64,000 bases of DNA from Gillisia hiemivivida. GTDB taxonomy: Bacteria > Bacteroidota > Bacteroidia > Flavobacteriales > Flavobacteriaceae. Made by a program: the position numbers and the translations under genes. This document shows positions 7,936 through 18,804 of this stretch, piece by piece (within the stretch, counting starts at the first letter, position 1; each line of letters starts with the position of its first letter). The stretch lies in NCBI RefSeq assembly GCF_007997295.1, contig NZ_VORY01000002.1:186001-250000 (forward strand), given 5' to 3'. The notes beneath the pieces were generated by a model that worked only from the letters and a program-made list of their open reading frames with translations, did no database searches and was not told the origin of the DNA.

Positions 7936-9789
7936 CTATTCCTCTATCAAATCGAGTTCGACTTTTAAATTATCTATTATAAATTCCTGCCTGTCTGGCG
8001 TATTTTTACCCATATAAAACCCTAACAATTCTTCAATAGACATTTCTTTATCTAACATTACAGGATCCAATCTAATATTTTCCCCAATAAAATGCTTGAA
8101 TTCGTCTGGAGATATCTCTCCAAGTCCTTTAAATCGGGTGATTTCTGCTTTCCCGCTCAATTTCTCTTCAGCTTGTTGTTTTTCCAACTGGCTGTAGCAA
8201 TATATTGTTTCCTTTTTATTCCGAACCCTAAATAACGGAGTTTGTAGAATATATAAATGATTTTCTTTTATAAGCTCTGGAAAGAATTGAAGGAAAAATG
8301 TTATTAATAACAACCTAATGTGCATTCCATCTACATCGGCATCTGTTGCAATTACGATATTGTTATATCTTAGATCTGCAATAGATTCTTCTATATTTAA
8401 GGCTGCTTGCAATAAATTAAATTCTTCGTTCTCGTAAACGATCTTTTTAGAAAGTCCATAGCTATTTAAAGGTTTCCCTTTTAAACTAAAAACAGCTTGA
8501 GTGTTCACATCTCTGGATTTAGTGATACTACCACTCGCAGAATCTCCCTCGGTAATAAATAAAGTAGATTCTAAATATTTCTCTTTCTTACTATCCCCTA
8601 AATGAATTCTACAATCTCTAAGTTTTTTATTGTGTAAACTTGATTTTTTCGCTCTATCCTTAGCTAATTTTCTAATTCCCGATAATTCCTTCCGCTCGCG
8701 TTCTGCCTGTAAAATCTTTCTTTGTAATTTATCTGCAGTCTCCGGATTCTTATGAAGATAGTTATCCAGGTATTTTTTTAGAAAATCGTTAATGTGTGTT
8801 CTTACGGTTGGTAAATCACCTCCCATATCTGTGGAACCTAATTTAGTTTTGGTCTGACTTTCAAAGACAGGCTCCATTACTTTTATACTAATTGCTGTAA
8901 CAACAGATTTTCGAATATCTGAAGATTCGTAGTTCTTACCGAAGTATTCACGGATCGTTCTTACTAAAGATTCCCTGTAAGCGGCTAAATGCGTTCCTCC
9001 TTGAGAAGTATTTTGTCCATTTACAAATGAATGGTATTCTTCAGAATATTGAGTTTTACTGTGTGTAAGTGCAAGCTCTATATCTTCACCCCTTAGATGG
9101 ATAATTGGATATAATTGATCATCTTCATTAATACTATCTCCCAGAAGATCTTTTAATCCATTTTCAGAATAAAATTTCTCACCATTAAACATGATGGTAA
9201 GTCCAGGATTTAAATACACATAATTTTTGAGCATTTTTTCGATATACTCATTCCGGTATTTAAAATTTTTGAAAATAGATTCGTCTGGAGTAAAGGAAAC
9301 CTTTGTTCCACGACGTCTTGAAGTTTCATCAAGTTCTTCTTCATTTATCAAATTTCCCTGCTCAAATTCTGCCGATTTAGATCTTCCATCTCTGGTAGAT
9401 TCTACTTTGAAATTGGACGACAATGCATTTACTGCTTTTGTTCCCACTCCGTTTAATCCAACAGATTTCTTAAATGCCCGGGAGTCATACTTCCCACCCG
9501 TATTCATTTTAGACACTACATCTACCACTTTACCTAATGGAATACCACGACCGTAATCCCGAACAATTACACGTTGGTTTTGAACAGAGATCTCAATGGT
9601 CTTACCTGTTCCCATCACAAACTCATCTATACTATTATCTAAAACCTCTTTTAGAAGAATATAAATCCCATCATCTGCAGTAGAACCGTCACCAAGCTTT
9701 CCAATATACATTCCGGGGCGCATTCTAATATGCTCCTTCCAGTCTAAAGAACGAATATTATCTTCGGTATACTTAGTTTCTTCTATCAT
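7936..9789 (-). CDS. parE: DNA topoisomerase IV subunit B
   Basis: 617 residues. GHKL ATPase motifs are seen: [10 protein letters not shown] near residue 47, DYGRGIPLG (about 74), [13 protein letters not shown] (about 111). The transducer domain follows, then the TOPRIM motif EGDSASGSI (about 415) and DADVDGMHI (about 460). ATP binding dimerises the subunit and drives strand passage with ParC. The length lacks the extra insert of many GyrB proteins, consistent with ParE. First gene of the parE, small membrane protein, parC, mscL operon. Confidence 0.93.
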   Translation of the reverse strand: MIEETKYTEDNIRSLDWKEHIRMRPGMYIGKLGDGSTADDGIYILLKEVLDNSIDEFVMGTGKTIEISVQNQRVIVRDYGRGIPLGKVVDVVSKMNTGGKYDSRAFKKSVGLNGVGTKAVNALSSNFKVESTRDGRSKSAEFEQGNLINEEELDETSRRRGTKVSFTPDESIFKNFKYRNEYIEKMLKNYVYLNPGLTIMFNGEKFYSENGLKDLLGDSINEDDQLYPIIHLRGEDIELALTHSKTQYSEEYHSFVNGQNTSQGGTHLAAYRESLVRTIREYFGKNYESSDIRKSVVTAISIKVMEPVFESQTKTKLGSTDMGGDLPTVRTHINDFLKKYLDNYLHKNPETADKLQRKILQAERERKELSGIRKLAKDRAKKSSLHNKKLRDCRIHLGDSKKEKYLESTLFITEGDSASGSITKSRDVNTQAVFSLKGKPLNSYGLSKKIVYENEEFNLLQAALNIEESIADLRYNNIVIATDADVDGMHIRLLLITFFLQFFPELIKENHLYILQTPLFRVRNKKETIYCYSQLEKQQAEEKLSGKAEITRFKGLGEISPDEFKHFIGENIRLDPVMLDKEMSIEELLGFYMGKNTPDRQEFIIDNLKVELDLIEE

Positions 9790-10208
9790 AAATAGTTTGT
9801 GGCATTGAGTCGCTAATATAAGGCTTACATTAAAAAATTGAAATAGGTAGCCAACAAAGTAATTAACAAAGAAATTAAGAATATTTTAATAAGAATTGCC
9901 AATTATTTTTCCAGAGAAATAACGGGATGAGATGCTGAATCAAGTTCTGAATTAAAGTAAGTTGTCATCCCCACGGAGGAGGGATCTCTTATCGAAGAGA
10001 TTCTGCTCCACTGACATTTTTTCTGCTTTGTCAAACTGAATTCGAAGTTTGGCATAAACATAGGATAACGAAAAACTTAAATATCGTTAGTTAAAGATAA
10101 TAACCTACAAAAAACTTGACAATCCGGAATCAAATATTCTTCTTGACTAAAAACAGAAAATCTCACATTGCTGCAAGATTTAAATTCTGGTGATATTTTA
10201 TTTTTGAA
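9790..10208. other. Intergenic region with a degenerate dispersed repeat
   Basis: About 420 bases between the parE start and the ychF stop. No ORF of note. The stretch 9960-10020 (TCATCCCCACGGAGGAGGGA and TCGAAGAGATTCTGC) resembles the dispersed repeat type at 3955-4065. The parE promoter is expected near 9790-9900 but no clear TTG/TAnnTTTG pair was found. Confidence 0.4.
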
Positions 10209-11303
10209 TTATACGTTGAATCTAAAATGCATTACATCACCATCTTTAACTATATATTCCTTTCCTTCAACTTTCATTTTTCCAGCTTCTTTTACTTTGG
10301 CTTCGCTACCTAAAGAAACAAAATCCTCATAGGCAATTACCTCAGCACGAATAAAACCTTTTTCGAAATCTGTATGTATCACTCCTGCAGCTTGAGGAGC
10401 ACTAGATCCAACTGGAATGGTCCAAGCTCTCACTTCTTTAACTCCTGCAGTAAAATAGGTTTGTAACTTAAGAAGTCTGTAGGCTCCGCGAATAAGTTTT
10501 GCTGAACCCGGTTCATCCAATCCTATATCCTGAAGAAACATTTTTCTTTCTTCGTAATCATCAAGCTCAGTAATATCAGCTTCAGTACCTACTGCCAAAA
10601 CGATTACCTCAGCATTTTCATCTTTTACCGCTACTTTCACCTGCTCTACAAATGCATTCCCATCTACAGCTGCTTTTTCATCTACATTACACACATACAT
10701 TACCGGTTTATCTGTAATAAGTTGAAGATTCTTAATAAATTCTTCTCTTTCAGAATCGGTAAGATCCAGAGCTCGAACAGATTTGCCTGCTTCCAATCCA
10801 GCTTTCACCTTCAGTAACGCTCCTTCCTCTTTTTGAGCCTCCTTATTACCAGTTCTAGAAGCTCTCTTTACTTTTTCTAATTTCTTATCTATAGTTTCAA
10901 GATCTTTTAGCTGAAGCTCCATATCTATGGTCTCTTTATCCCTAACAGGATCTACAGAACCATCAACGTGTATGATATTATCATCTTCAAAACAACGCAA
11001 AACATGTAGAATTGCATCTGTCTCCCGAATGTTTCCTAAAAATTGATTTCCTAAACCTTCGCCCTTACTCGCACCTTTTACGAGTCCAGCAATATCTACT
11101 ATATCGACTGTTGCAGGTAGTACACGCTCTGGATTAACCAAAGATTCTAATTTTTGAAGTCGCATGTCCGGAACATTCACAACTCCAATATTAGGTTCTA
11201 TAGTACAAAAAGGAAAGTTTGCACTTTGTGCTTTTGCATTAGATAAACAATTAAAGAGTGTTGATTTCCCCACATTTGGTAATCCTACAATTCCTGCTTT
11301 CAT
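10209..11303 (-). CDS. ychF: Redox-regulated ATPase/GTPase YchF (Obg family)
   Basis: 364 residues from the ATG at 11303 ([17 protein letters not shown]). An upstream start at 11339 would add 12 residues that the family lacks. P-loop GLPNVGKST, switch region [20 protein letters not shown] and the NVDE base-recognition segment replacing NKxD mark the YchF (OLA1-type) subfamily, which prefers ATP. A TGS domain forms the C-terminus ([15 protein letters not shown]). It binds ribosomes and takes part in stress control of translation. Stand-alone gene. Confidence 0.95.
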   Translation of the reverse strand: MKAGIVGLPNVGKSTLFNCLSNAKAQSANFPFCTIEPNIGVVNVPDMRLQKLESLVNPERVLPATVDIVDIAGLVKGASKGEGLGNQFLGNIRETDAILHVLRCFEDDNIIHVDGSVDPVRDKETIDMELQLKDLETIDKKLEKVKRASRTGNKEAQKEEGALLKVKAGLEAGKSVRALDLTDSEREEFIKNLQLITDKPVMYVCNVDEKAAVDGNAFVEQVKVAVKDENAEVIVLAVGTEADITELDDYEERKMFLQDIGLDEPGSAKLIRGAYRLLKLQTYFTAGVKEVRAWTIPVGSSAPQAAGVIHTDFEKGFIRAEVIAYEDFVSLGSEAKVKEAGKMKVEGKEYIVKDGDVMHFRFNV

Positions 11304-11738
11304 AAAATATAATTTAATGCTATGTTTTTGCGGCTGCAAATATAGAGATTTGAACCGAGAAAAGACAGCCTCAATTAAGTAATAATCATCTAAAAAATAA
11401 TAAAAATATTTCTCGAATCAAGGATAATTTAAATCTCTAATTTCATCTTTGCAGTTCTACTTCAACTTTTAAAAAAGGAAGCTATTTTGAACAATTTATC
11501 ACGGAATTCAGGGATCAAATTGAAAACAAATTTCGGTATTTTTTAAACTTTATAAATTTTATAAAAAAATAAATTTGTGAACAATCTTTTGTTCACAAAT
11601 AATTATATTATTGATAATCAGTATGTTAAATAAGTTTAGCTGTAAACTTTATTAATTTTACGTTTTAAAAAATCAATAGGTTTTAACTACATTTACAATA
11701 TCGAAAGTACAGCCTTTAACCACTTACAATTATAATTA
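11304..11738. other. Intergenic region between ychF and the ribonucleotide reductase
   Basis: Divergent region of 435 bases, very AT-rich, no coding potential seen. It must hold the ychF promoter and that of the ribonucleotide reductase. A perfect inverted repeat at 11573-11600 is listed separately. No cobalamin riboswitch consensus was recognised by eye, although the downstream enzyme needs B12. Confidence 0.5.
11573..11600. promoter_or_regulatory. Perfect 10-bp inverted repeat upstream of the class II reductase
   Basis: ATTTGTGAAC (11573-11582) and GTTCACAAAT (11591-11600) are exact reverse complements with an 8-nt spacer. No T-run follows, so it looks more like an operator than a terminator. 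It lies 139 bp upstream of the reductase ATG and does not match the NrdR-box consensus as I know it. Confidence 0.45.
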
Positions 11739-14288
11739 ATGAAAGTTGAAACCAATCCCACCCAGAACAAAACCTATACTCAGGACGAAGCTTTTGAAGC
11801 CTCCAAAAAATATTTTGAAGGAGATGAACTAGCAGCCAGAGTTTGGATAAACAAATACGCTTTAAAAGATTCTTACGATAATATTTATGAGCGATCTCCT
11901 CAAGATATGCATTTGAGAATTGCCAAAGAAATTGCCAGAATTGAAGCAAAATATCCTAATCCTATGAGTGAAGAGGAAATTATGGGATTAATCAAGAACT
12001 TTAAATATATAGTACCACAGGGTAGCCCAATGGCGGGAATAGGAAATAAATTTCAAGTGGGCTCACTTTCTAATTGCTTTGTAATCGGTAACGATGGAGA
12101 AAGCGATTCCTATGGAAGTATTATGAAAATTGATCAAGAACAAGTACAGTTAATGAAACGTCGTGGTGGGGTTGGACATGATCTTTCGCATATTAGACCT
12201 AAAGGTTCTCCTGTAAAAAATTCTGCCCTTACCTCTACCGGAATTGTGCCTTTCATGGAAAGATACTCAAACTCTACCAGAGAAGTTGCCCAAGATGGAA
12301 GACGCGGTGCTTTAATGCTGTCAATCTCCATAAATCATCCAGATTCTGAAAACTTTATAGATGCCAAAATGGAGCAGGGAAAGGTAACTGGCGCTAATGT
12401 ATCGGTTCGGATAGACGATGAATTCATGAAATCTGTAGAAAACAGAGCTCCTTATGTGCAAAAATTTCCGATACATAGTGAAAATCCTAAACAATCTAAG
12501 GAGATAGATTCTTTGGTATTATGGAACAAGATTGTTCATAATGCATGGAAATCTGCCGAGCCTGGGATTTTATTTTGGGATACCATCATTAATGAATCAG
12601 TGCCAGATTGTTATTCAGATCTTGGTTATAAAACTGTTTCCACTAACCCGTGTGGGGAAATACCTCTTTGTCCTTATGACTCTTGCAGGCTTTTAGCTAT
12701 TAATCTTTTCTCTTATGTTGAAAATCCATTTACTTCAGAAGCATCTTTTGACTTTAAATTGTTTAAAAAACATGTTGCTGCAGCACAGCGAATGATGGAT
12801 GACATTATCGATCTAGAATTAGAGAAAATTGAAGATATTCTTCGAAAAATTAATGCAGATCCAGAAAATGAAGAGATAAAAAGGGTAGAAAGAAATCTTT
12901 GGTTAGAAATTAAGAAGAAGGCTAATGAAGGCAGACGTACAGGAATAGGAATCACTGCAGAAGGCGATATGCTTGCAGCTTTAGGAATTGCATATGGAAG
13001 TCCGGAAGGGATTGAGTTTTCGGTAAAAGTTCATAAAACTTTAGCCTTAGAAGCTTATAGAGGATCTGTTAATATGGCTAAAGAACGAGGAGCTTTTGCT
13101 TTTTATGATTCAGATAAAGAAAAAAACAATCCATTTATTCAGCGTATAAAAGAAGCAGATGAACAGCTGTATTATGAAATGCTGGAACACGGTAGAAGAA
13201 ACATTGCGATGTTAACTATTGCTCCCACAGGAACCACAAGTTTAATGACCCAAACCACCTCTGGGATTGAACCTGTGTTTATGCCTGTTTATAAGAGACG
13301 AAGAAAAGTAAATCCAAATGATAAAAATGTAAGCGTAGATTATGTAGATGAAACCGGAGATTCTTGGGAGGAATATGTTGTATTTCATCACCGTTTTAAA
13401 GAATGGATGCAAGTAAATGGTCATGAAATAAGTAATGATTATACTCAAAAAGATCTGGATGAATTAGTTAAAAAATCTCCTTATTATCAATCCACCTCCA
13501 ATGATATAGATTGGTTGAGTAAAGTGAGAATGCAAGGAGCTGTTCAAAAATGGGTAGATCACTCAATAAGTGTAACCGTCAATTTACCAAATGACGCTAC
13601 AGAGGAGCTTGTTGGAAAACTTTATATGGAAGCATGGAAAGTTGGTTGTAAAGGAGTGACCGTTTACAGAGATGGCTCTAGAAGCGGTGTCCTTATTTCT
13701 AATGAAGCGAAAAAGGAAACTACAGAAAGTAATACTCGATTTTCAACCAAGAGACCGGTTGAGTTGAAGGCAGATGTAATCAGATTCCAAAATAATAAAG
13801 AGAAATGGATCGCCTTTATTGGACTTATAGATGACAAACCTTATGAAATCTTTACAGGTTTGGCAGATGATGATGACGGAATTCTAATCCCAAGATGGGT
13901 AGATAACGGTTTGATTATTAAAAATAAAAATGAGCAGGGAAATTCAAGATATGATTTCCAGTATAAGAACCAAAGAGGTTATAAAACCACTATTGAGGGT
14001 CTATCTCATAAATTTGATCCTGAATTCTGGAACTATGCAAAATTAATCTCTAGTACCTTAAGACATGGCATGCCAATAGACAACGCTGTAGACCTTATTA
14101 ATAGTTTGCAATTAAACAGCGAGTCTATTAACACGTGGAAAAATGGGGTAGCCCGCGCTTTAAAACGTTATGTAGCAGACGGCACCGAAGCAAAAGGACA
14201 AAAATGTACCAATTGCAGCTCTACAAATCTAATATATCAGGAAGGTTGTTTAACCTGTAAAGATTGTGGATCTTCTAAATGTGGATAA
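11739..14288 (+). CDS. nrdJ: Adenosylcobalamin-dependent (class II) ribonucleoside-diphosphate reductase
   Basis: 849 residues. The reductase barrel carries SLSNCFVIG (first active-site cysteine, near residue 111), MKRRGGVGHDLS, the NPCGEIPL active-site segment (near 305) and APTGTTSLM (near 500), as in class II NrdJ proteins. The C-terminus ends in a zinc-ribbon-like set of CxxC pairs (CTNCSS, CLTCKDCGSSKCG), which in the family takes part in re-reduction of the active site. The enzyme makes deoxyribonucleotides with an adenosylcobalamin radical and needs no oxygen or small subunit, consistent with no nrdB beside it. A terminator follows at 14333. Confidence 0.93.
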   Translation: MKVETNPTQNKTYTQDEAFEASKKYFEGDELAARVWINKYALKDSYDNIYERSPQDMHLRIAKEIARIEAKYPNPMSEEEIMGLIKNFKYIVPQGSPMAGIGNKFQVGSLSNCFVIGNDGESDSYGSIMKIDQEQVQLMKRRGGVGHDLSHIRPKGSPVKNSALTSTGIVPFMERYSNSTREVAQDGRRGALMLSISINHPDSENFIDAKMEQGKVTGANVSVRIDDEFMKSVENRAPYVQKFPIHSENPKQSKEIDSLVLWNKIVHNAWKSAEPGILFWDTIINESVPDCYSDLGYKTVSTNPCGEIPLCPYDSCRLLAINLFSYVENPFTSEASFDFKLFKKHVAAAQRMMDDIIDLELEKIEDILRKINADPENEEIKRVERNLWLEIKKKANEGRRTGIGITAEGDMLAALGIAYGSPEGIEFSVKVHKTLALEAYRGSVNMAKERGAFAFYDSDKEKNNPFIQRIKEADEQLYYEMLEHGRRNIAMLTIAPTGTTSLMTQTTSGIEPVFMPVYKRRRKVNPNDKNVSVDYVDETGDSWEEYVVFHHRFKEWMQVNGHEISNDYTQKDLDELVKKSPYYQSTSNDIDWLSKVRMQGAVQKWVDHSISVTVNLPNDATEELVGKLYMEAWKVGCKGVTVYRDGSRSGVLISNEAKKETTESNTRFSTKRPVELKADVIRFQNNKEKWIAFIGLIDDKPYEIFTGLADDDDGILIPRWVDNGLIIKNKNEQGNSRYDFQYKNQRGYKTTIEGLSHKFDPEFWNYAKLISSTLRHGMPIDNAVDLINSLQLNSESINTWKNGVARALKRYVADGTEAKGQKCTNCSSTNLIYQEGCLTCKDCGSSKCG

Positions 14289-14332
14289 GCTATTTTTTTG
14301 AGCTAGTTGCATATTTCCTAATTTATAAACTG

Positions 14333-14364
14333 AAACCGCTTCATAATTGAGGCGGTTTTTTTTA
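14333..14364 (+). terminator. Rho-independent terminator after the ribonucleotide reductase gene
   Basis: AACCGCTTC (14334-14342) pairs with GAGGCGGTT (14349-14357) around a 6-nt loop with one G-T pair, followed by a run of eight or more T. Confidence 0.85.
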
Positions 14365-14555
14365 TTTCAAATTATTGGATAAAATTGATAATTATGGGTC
14401 TCTAAGCAATACTTTTAAGTATATAAAAACCGAATTTTAATTCAATAATCAAACTTTCATAATGTACTGGGCTATATATCCTTTCAGAGGTTTTTTCGAT
14501 CCTTGTTGGTAAATGTGTTATATTCAATACTCTAACCAATTAAAACCAATTAATC

Positions 14556-17273
14556 ATGAACAAAATTTTACTGATTTTTACCTTTTTATGTGCTCCTGGG
14601 TTTTTGATGGCTCAGCAAGTCACAGGAACTGTAACAGATAACACCGGTGTGCCATTGCCCGGTGTGAACATTTTTGAAAAGAACACTAATAATGGAACTA
14701 CTACAGATTTCGATGGAAACTATGCTATAAATGTTAGTGAAGCTGCTACCCTGGTTTTTAGTTATGTTGGTTTTGAGGAAAATGAAGAAGTTGTAGGATC
14801 AAGAACTACAATAAACGTAACTCTTGCAGATGGAGTTTCTTTAGGAGAAATACAATTAACTGGATCTAGAAATCCTAACCGTACTGCAACAGATACTCCA
14901 GTTGCAATAGATGTGATAGATGTAAGTTCTGTTACCACTCAAACAGGACGTATTGAAGTAAATGAATTGTTGCAATATGCAGCACCTTCTTTCAATGCTA
15001 ACAAGCAATCTGGGTCTGATGGAGCAGATCATATTGATCCTGCCTCATTAAGGGGTTTAGGTCCAGATCAAACCTTGGTCTTGATAAATGGTAAAAGAAG
15101 ACACCAATCTTCTCTTATTAATATATTTGGAACCCGAGGAAGAGGAAATACAGGAACAGATTTAAATGCAATCCCTGCTTCAGCAATTAAAAGAATTGAG
15201 ATCTTAAGAGATGGAGCTTCTGCACAATATGGATCTGATGCTATTGCGGGAGTAATTAACTTGGTATTAAATGATGATGTAGGAAATTTTACAGGAAATA
15301 TAAATTACGGATTCTACAACACCAATGCAGAAGGAGATTTTCCTGAAGGAACCGCAAATACAGATGGAAATAGATTAGATACGGAAAGAGATGGAAACCA
15401 AATTGGAGACGATAAATCTTTTGATGGGGGTTCTGTTAAAGTAACTGCAAATTATGGTGTGGCTATTGGAGAGGAAGGATTTGCCAACTTCACAACAGAA
15501 TACATCAGCAAAAATAAAACTTTAAGACCTGGTTTCGATTTTAGAAGAGGTTTTGGAGAGGCAGCCATAGATGGATTTAATTTCTTCGGAAATGTAGCAG
15601 TTCCTCTAACAGATAATTCTGAATTCTACGCTTTTGGAGGTAGAAATTATAGAGATACCGATGCCTATGCTTTTACAAGAGATAGTGCTACAGATAGAAA
15701 TGTAACGAGCATCTATCCTGATGGTTTTACTCCTAGAATAACCTCAATTATTACAGATAACTCTGTAGCTGCTGGTTTTAGAACTGAAACTGAAAGCGGT
15801 TGGAAAATAGATGTGAGTAATACTTGGGGAAAGAACTTCTTCCATTATTATATTAAGGGAACTCTAAATGCCTCCCTACAAGATAACTCACCCACTAATT
15901 TTGATGCAGGTGGTCATAGCTTGAGCCAGAATACAGTTAATCTTGATTTCTCAAAATATTATGAAGATATACTGGAGGGCGTAAACTTTGCTTTTGGAGC
16001 CGAATATAAAACGGAAAATTTCGTGATCTTCGCAGGCGAAGAAGGTTCTTATGCCACTTATGATGGTACCGGGAATATTAACACTGCTTATGATGATATC
16101 GTTAGAAATGAAAGTGGTGATCCTATTTTAGACGAGAATGAAGATCCTATTCCAACTCCAATTACAGCTTTATTACCAGCTGGACCTGGTGGATCTCAAG
16201 GATTCCCTGGATATGGTCCAGCCAACGAAGTGGACAGAAGTAGATCTAACGTTTCTTTCTATGTAGATGGCGAATTTGATTTAACCGATAGATTCTTAGT
16301 TGCTGCAGCAGCCAGATTTGAAGACTATAGCGATTTTGGAAGCACCCTAAACGGGAAATTGGCTGCAAGATATAAAGTTACAGATGCCGTAAATGTTAGG
16401 GGTTCTGTAAGTACAGGGTTTAGAGCACCATCCCTAGCTCAGATCTATTACAACTTAAAATTTACAAACTTTGTTGGTGGGGAAGCTGTGGAATCTTTGT
16501 TATCCCCTAATAATAGTCCTGTAACAGCCTCTTTTGGGATTGGACCTTTACAAGAAGAAACTGCATTCAATGCTTCCCTAGGATTTACAGCTAATGTTGG
16601 AAGTTTCACCGCTACCGTAGATGGATATTATATAGACATTCAAGATCGTATAGTTCTTACAGGAAATTTTGATGCTCCACAAATAGAAAATGTAGAAGCT
16701 GCACAATTCTTTGCAAATGGAGCAGATACTGAAACTGTAGGATTGGATATCGTTCTTTCTCACAAAACACAATTAGGAGAGGGAACTTTTACTTCTAGCC
16801 TTATTGGAAATATTAACAACATGACAATTACTGATGTTAAAAATGGTGTTTTAGATGAACAAACTTTCTTTGGGGAACGTGATAAAGCATTTTTATTAGC
16901 ATCTGCCCCAGATAGCAAGTTTATATTGAATTTAAATTATGACATCAACAAGTTTAATGTCGCTCTTGGTATTAATAGATTTAGTGAAGTGGAATTATTG
17001 GACTTCCAAACATTTGAAGACGTAGCAGATTATGGGAGTTTTGAGAATCAGATCGCGGCGGCTACAGATACTTACAGTCCAAAGATCACTACCGATTTAA
17101 ATTTAGGTTACGAATTAACTGATAACCTAAAATTAAATATTGGTAGTAACAACCTTTTTAACGTATATCCAGATCAACAAGACGATTTTGTTGAAGGTGG
17201 AGGATATTGGGATTCTGTACAAATGGGATTTGGGGGAGCATATTACTATGCCAAATTGAATATCCAGTTCTAA
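14556..17273 (+). CDS. TonB-dependent outer-membrane receptor
   Basis: 905 residues. A signal peptide (about 1-19, ending MAQ) is followed by a carboxypeptidase-D-regulatory-like beta domain (about 20-95, VTGTVTDNTGVPLPGVNIF), a TonB plug (about 105-240, LINGKRRH, IKRIEILRDGASAQYGSDAI) and a 22-strand beta barrel ending in NIQF. It imports a scarce ligand across the outer membrane using TonB energy. No SusD partner or binding protein lies next to it, so the ligand is unknown. It is monocistronic, with a strong hairpin terminator at 17295. Confidence 0.92.
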   Translation: MNKILLIFTFLCAPGFLMAQQVTGTVTDNTGVPLPGVNIFEKNTNNGTTTDFDGNYAINVSEAATLVFSYVGFEENEEVVGSRTTINVTLADGVSLGEIQLTGSRNPNRTATDTPVAIDVIDVSSVTTQTGRIEVNELLQYAAPSFNANKQSGSDGADHIDPASLRGLGPDQTLVLINGKRRHQSSLINIFGTRGRGNTGTDLNAIPASAIKRIEILRDGASAQYGSDAIAGVINLVLNDDVGNFTGNINYGFYNTNAEGDFPEGTANTDGNRLDTERDGNQIGDDKSFDGGSVKVTANYGVAIGEEGFANFTTEYISKNKTLRPGFDFRRGFGEAAIDGFNFFGNVAVPLTDNSEFYAFGGRNYRDTDAYAFTRDSATDRNVTSIYPDGFTPRITSIITDNSVAAGFRTETESGWKIDVSNTWGKNFFHYYIKGTLNASLQDNSPTNFDAGGHSLSQNTVNLDFSKYYEDILEGVNFAFGAEYKTENFVIFAGEEGSYATYDGTGNINTAYDDIVRNESGDPILDENEDPIPTPITALLPAGPGGSQGFPGYGPANEVDRSRSNVSFYVDGEFDLTDRFLVAAAARFEDYSDFGSTLNGKLAARYKVTDAVNVRGSVSTGFRAPSLAQIYYNLKFTNFVGGEAVESLLSPNNSPVTASFGIGPLQEETAFNASLGFTANVGSFTATVDGYYIDIQDRIVLTGNFDAPQIENVEAAQFFANGADTETVGLDIVLSHKTQLGEGTFTSSLIGNINNMTITDVKNGVLDEQTFFGERDKAFLLASAPDSKFILNLNYDINKFNVALGINRFSEVELLDFQTFEDVADYGSFENQIAAATDTYSPKITTDLNLGYELTDNLKLNIGSNNLFNVYPDQQDDFVEGGGYWDSVQMGFGGAYYYAKLNIQF

Positions 17274-17294
17274 TTCAATATATGATTTTTATAA

Positions 17295-17324
17295 AAAAGG
17301 CGAGAACATTAGTTCTCGCCTTTT
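17295..17324. terminator. Bidirectional terminator between convergent genes
   Basis: AAAAGGCGAGAAC (17295-17307) and GTTCTCGCCTTTT (17312-17324) form a perfect 13-bp stem with a 4-nt loop. A/T flanks give a U-run in either direction, so it serves both the TonB receptor and the minus-strand gene ending at 17350. Confidence 0.9.
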
Positions 17325-17349
17325 GCTTTATAACACTTATTATAAGGAA

Positions 17350-18543
17350 TTACTCCACAATATACATCTCATTAGAAGCTTTTATATAATCTTGTGGATT
17401 AAAAGTTGCTTCAAAACTGTTCCGTACCAAATTCAGTTTTAAATCTAATTGATCTACCTTATCTTTTAAATATTCGTCTTGCTTATATTTTTTAATCAAA
17501 ACCTTATATTTATCTAAATTCTCAAGAATTCTAAAAGTTAAGGTGCCAAATCGTATTTTTAAATTCTGAACCGTCACCATCTGATTATAGAAATCTTGTT
17601 TCCAGTTCTCCCCGTTCTTGTTGCGTTCTTCTACAATTTTATCTTCAGCAATTTTTGAAATATCCAGTATATACTGTGTTCTTTTCTTAGCGTCTGTTTC
17701 ATCTGTAAATCGCTTTTTAAATTCGGTTTTATTGATCCCTAAAATGTTAACGATATTTTCATTCATAGATTTCTCCTGAAGTTCCTTAAGTTCATCCAAG
17801 CTTTTGCCAATAGAATTCCATTCAGTTTCAATAAGGTCTTTATCGTGGGTGAACTGAGAAACAGAAGTTGTTAGTTTGAACATTTTTATACTTTTCTCCT
17901 GCAAATCTCTGTCTCTTCTTCCCAGGCTATTTATGAAACTACCTATTCCGTCGAAAAGGCTTCCCGCAAACATCCCTGTAAATGGAGTTCCTTCAGCCAA
18001 ATTCCCTGTTACCTGAATTATATGGCTTAGCGCATCCAGTCTTGCTTCATCTTTTTTATTTTCTTCAATATATTTTTCAAACTCCTTGAACCAAGCTGCA
18101 TATCCCTCGTAATTCATAGGATTACTGACTTTGTCTAAGGTCGTGTAAAAATCTCTAGAACTATTAAATAGATTTAAGGGTTTGATCTCACGTTCCATCG
18201 AAGCCAGGTTTAATACCGCAGAACTATAATTGTATTTATATACACTAATTAGATTCTTATCCAGTTCTAATTGTCTCTCTTCAAGTATTTGAACGCGCTC
18301 TAAAAGTTTATCTACTTTTTCTGAAGAAGAATTTGTAGTGCGAATGCTTTCGTCCAGATTGGTGATCTTGGCATCCATTAATTTTATCTTACTATCTACA
18401 TTTTCTCTGAGTAGAGCTCTTTCCTTATTTAATTGATAAAGAACGAGATCTGTTACAGATTTACCTTCAATATTCTCTTGTGAGAAACTTATAAAAGGTT
18501 TCAAAATCAAAATAATTAATAAACTCAAAATATATTTGTTCAT
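17350..18543 (-). CDS. Exported coiled-coil protein of unknown function
   Basis: 397 residues, family not recognised. A signal peptide (about 1-21, hydrophobic then SFSQ) precedes long stretches of heptad-like charged sequence (about 35-95, 215-300 and 330-380). A small Gly/Phe-rich segment (about 185-205, GTPFTGMFAGSLFDGIGSF) may insert in a membrane. It is unusually rich in K, E and L and ends in a short polar tail. Likely periplasmic or surface-associated. No operon partner. Confidence 0.65.
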   Translation of the reverse strand: MNKYILSLLIILILKPFISFSQENIEGKSVTDLVLYQLNKERALLRENVDSKIKLMDAKITNLDESIRTTNSSSEKVDKLLERVQILEERQLELDKNLISVYKYNYSSAVLNLASMEREIKPLNLFNSSRDFYTTLDKVSNPMNYEGYAAWFKEFEKYIEENKKDEARLDALSHIIQVTGNLAEGTPFTGMFAGSLFDGIGSFINSLGRRDRDLQEKSIKMFKLTTSVSQFTHDKDLIETEWNSIGKSLDELKELQEKSMNENIVNILGINKTEFKKRFTDETDAKKRTQYILDISKIAEDKIVEERNKNGENWKQDFYNQMVTVQNLKIRFGTLTFRILENLDKYKVLIKKYKQDEYLKDKVDQLDLKLNLVRNSFEATFNPQDYIKASNEMYIVE

Positions 18544-18733
18544 CCTATTTTAAATTATCTGTTAGGTAATCGTATAACGATGAACTCAGTATCATATTAT
18601 GACGAAATGGAAAAGCAATCAAAATAATTACTGCGATATTCGAATTAATTACATTTAAAAAGTTAAATTTTTCAAACAAACATGTATTTCATCGATAAAA
18701 AACTCCTTATGTCTGATTTATAAGAATTTAAGT

Positions 18734-18741
18734 TATATTTG
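18734..18741 (+). promoter_or_regulatory. Candidate Bacteroidota -7 box
   Basis: TATATTTG matches TAnnTTTG, 64 bp upstream of the ATG at 18805. No convincing TTG lies at the expected distance upstream, so this is only a candidate. Confidence 0.35.
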
Positions 18742-18804
18742 TTAATTGTTTTTGATTGCTTAGCCAAATCAATTAAAAACAATACCAACCAAAAAAACCT
18801 AATT

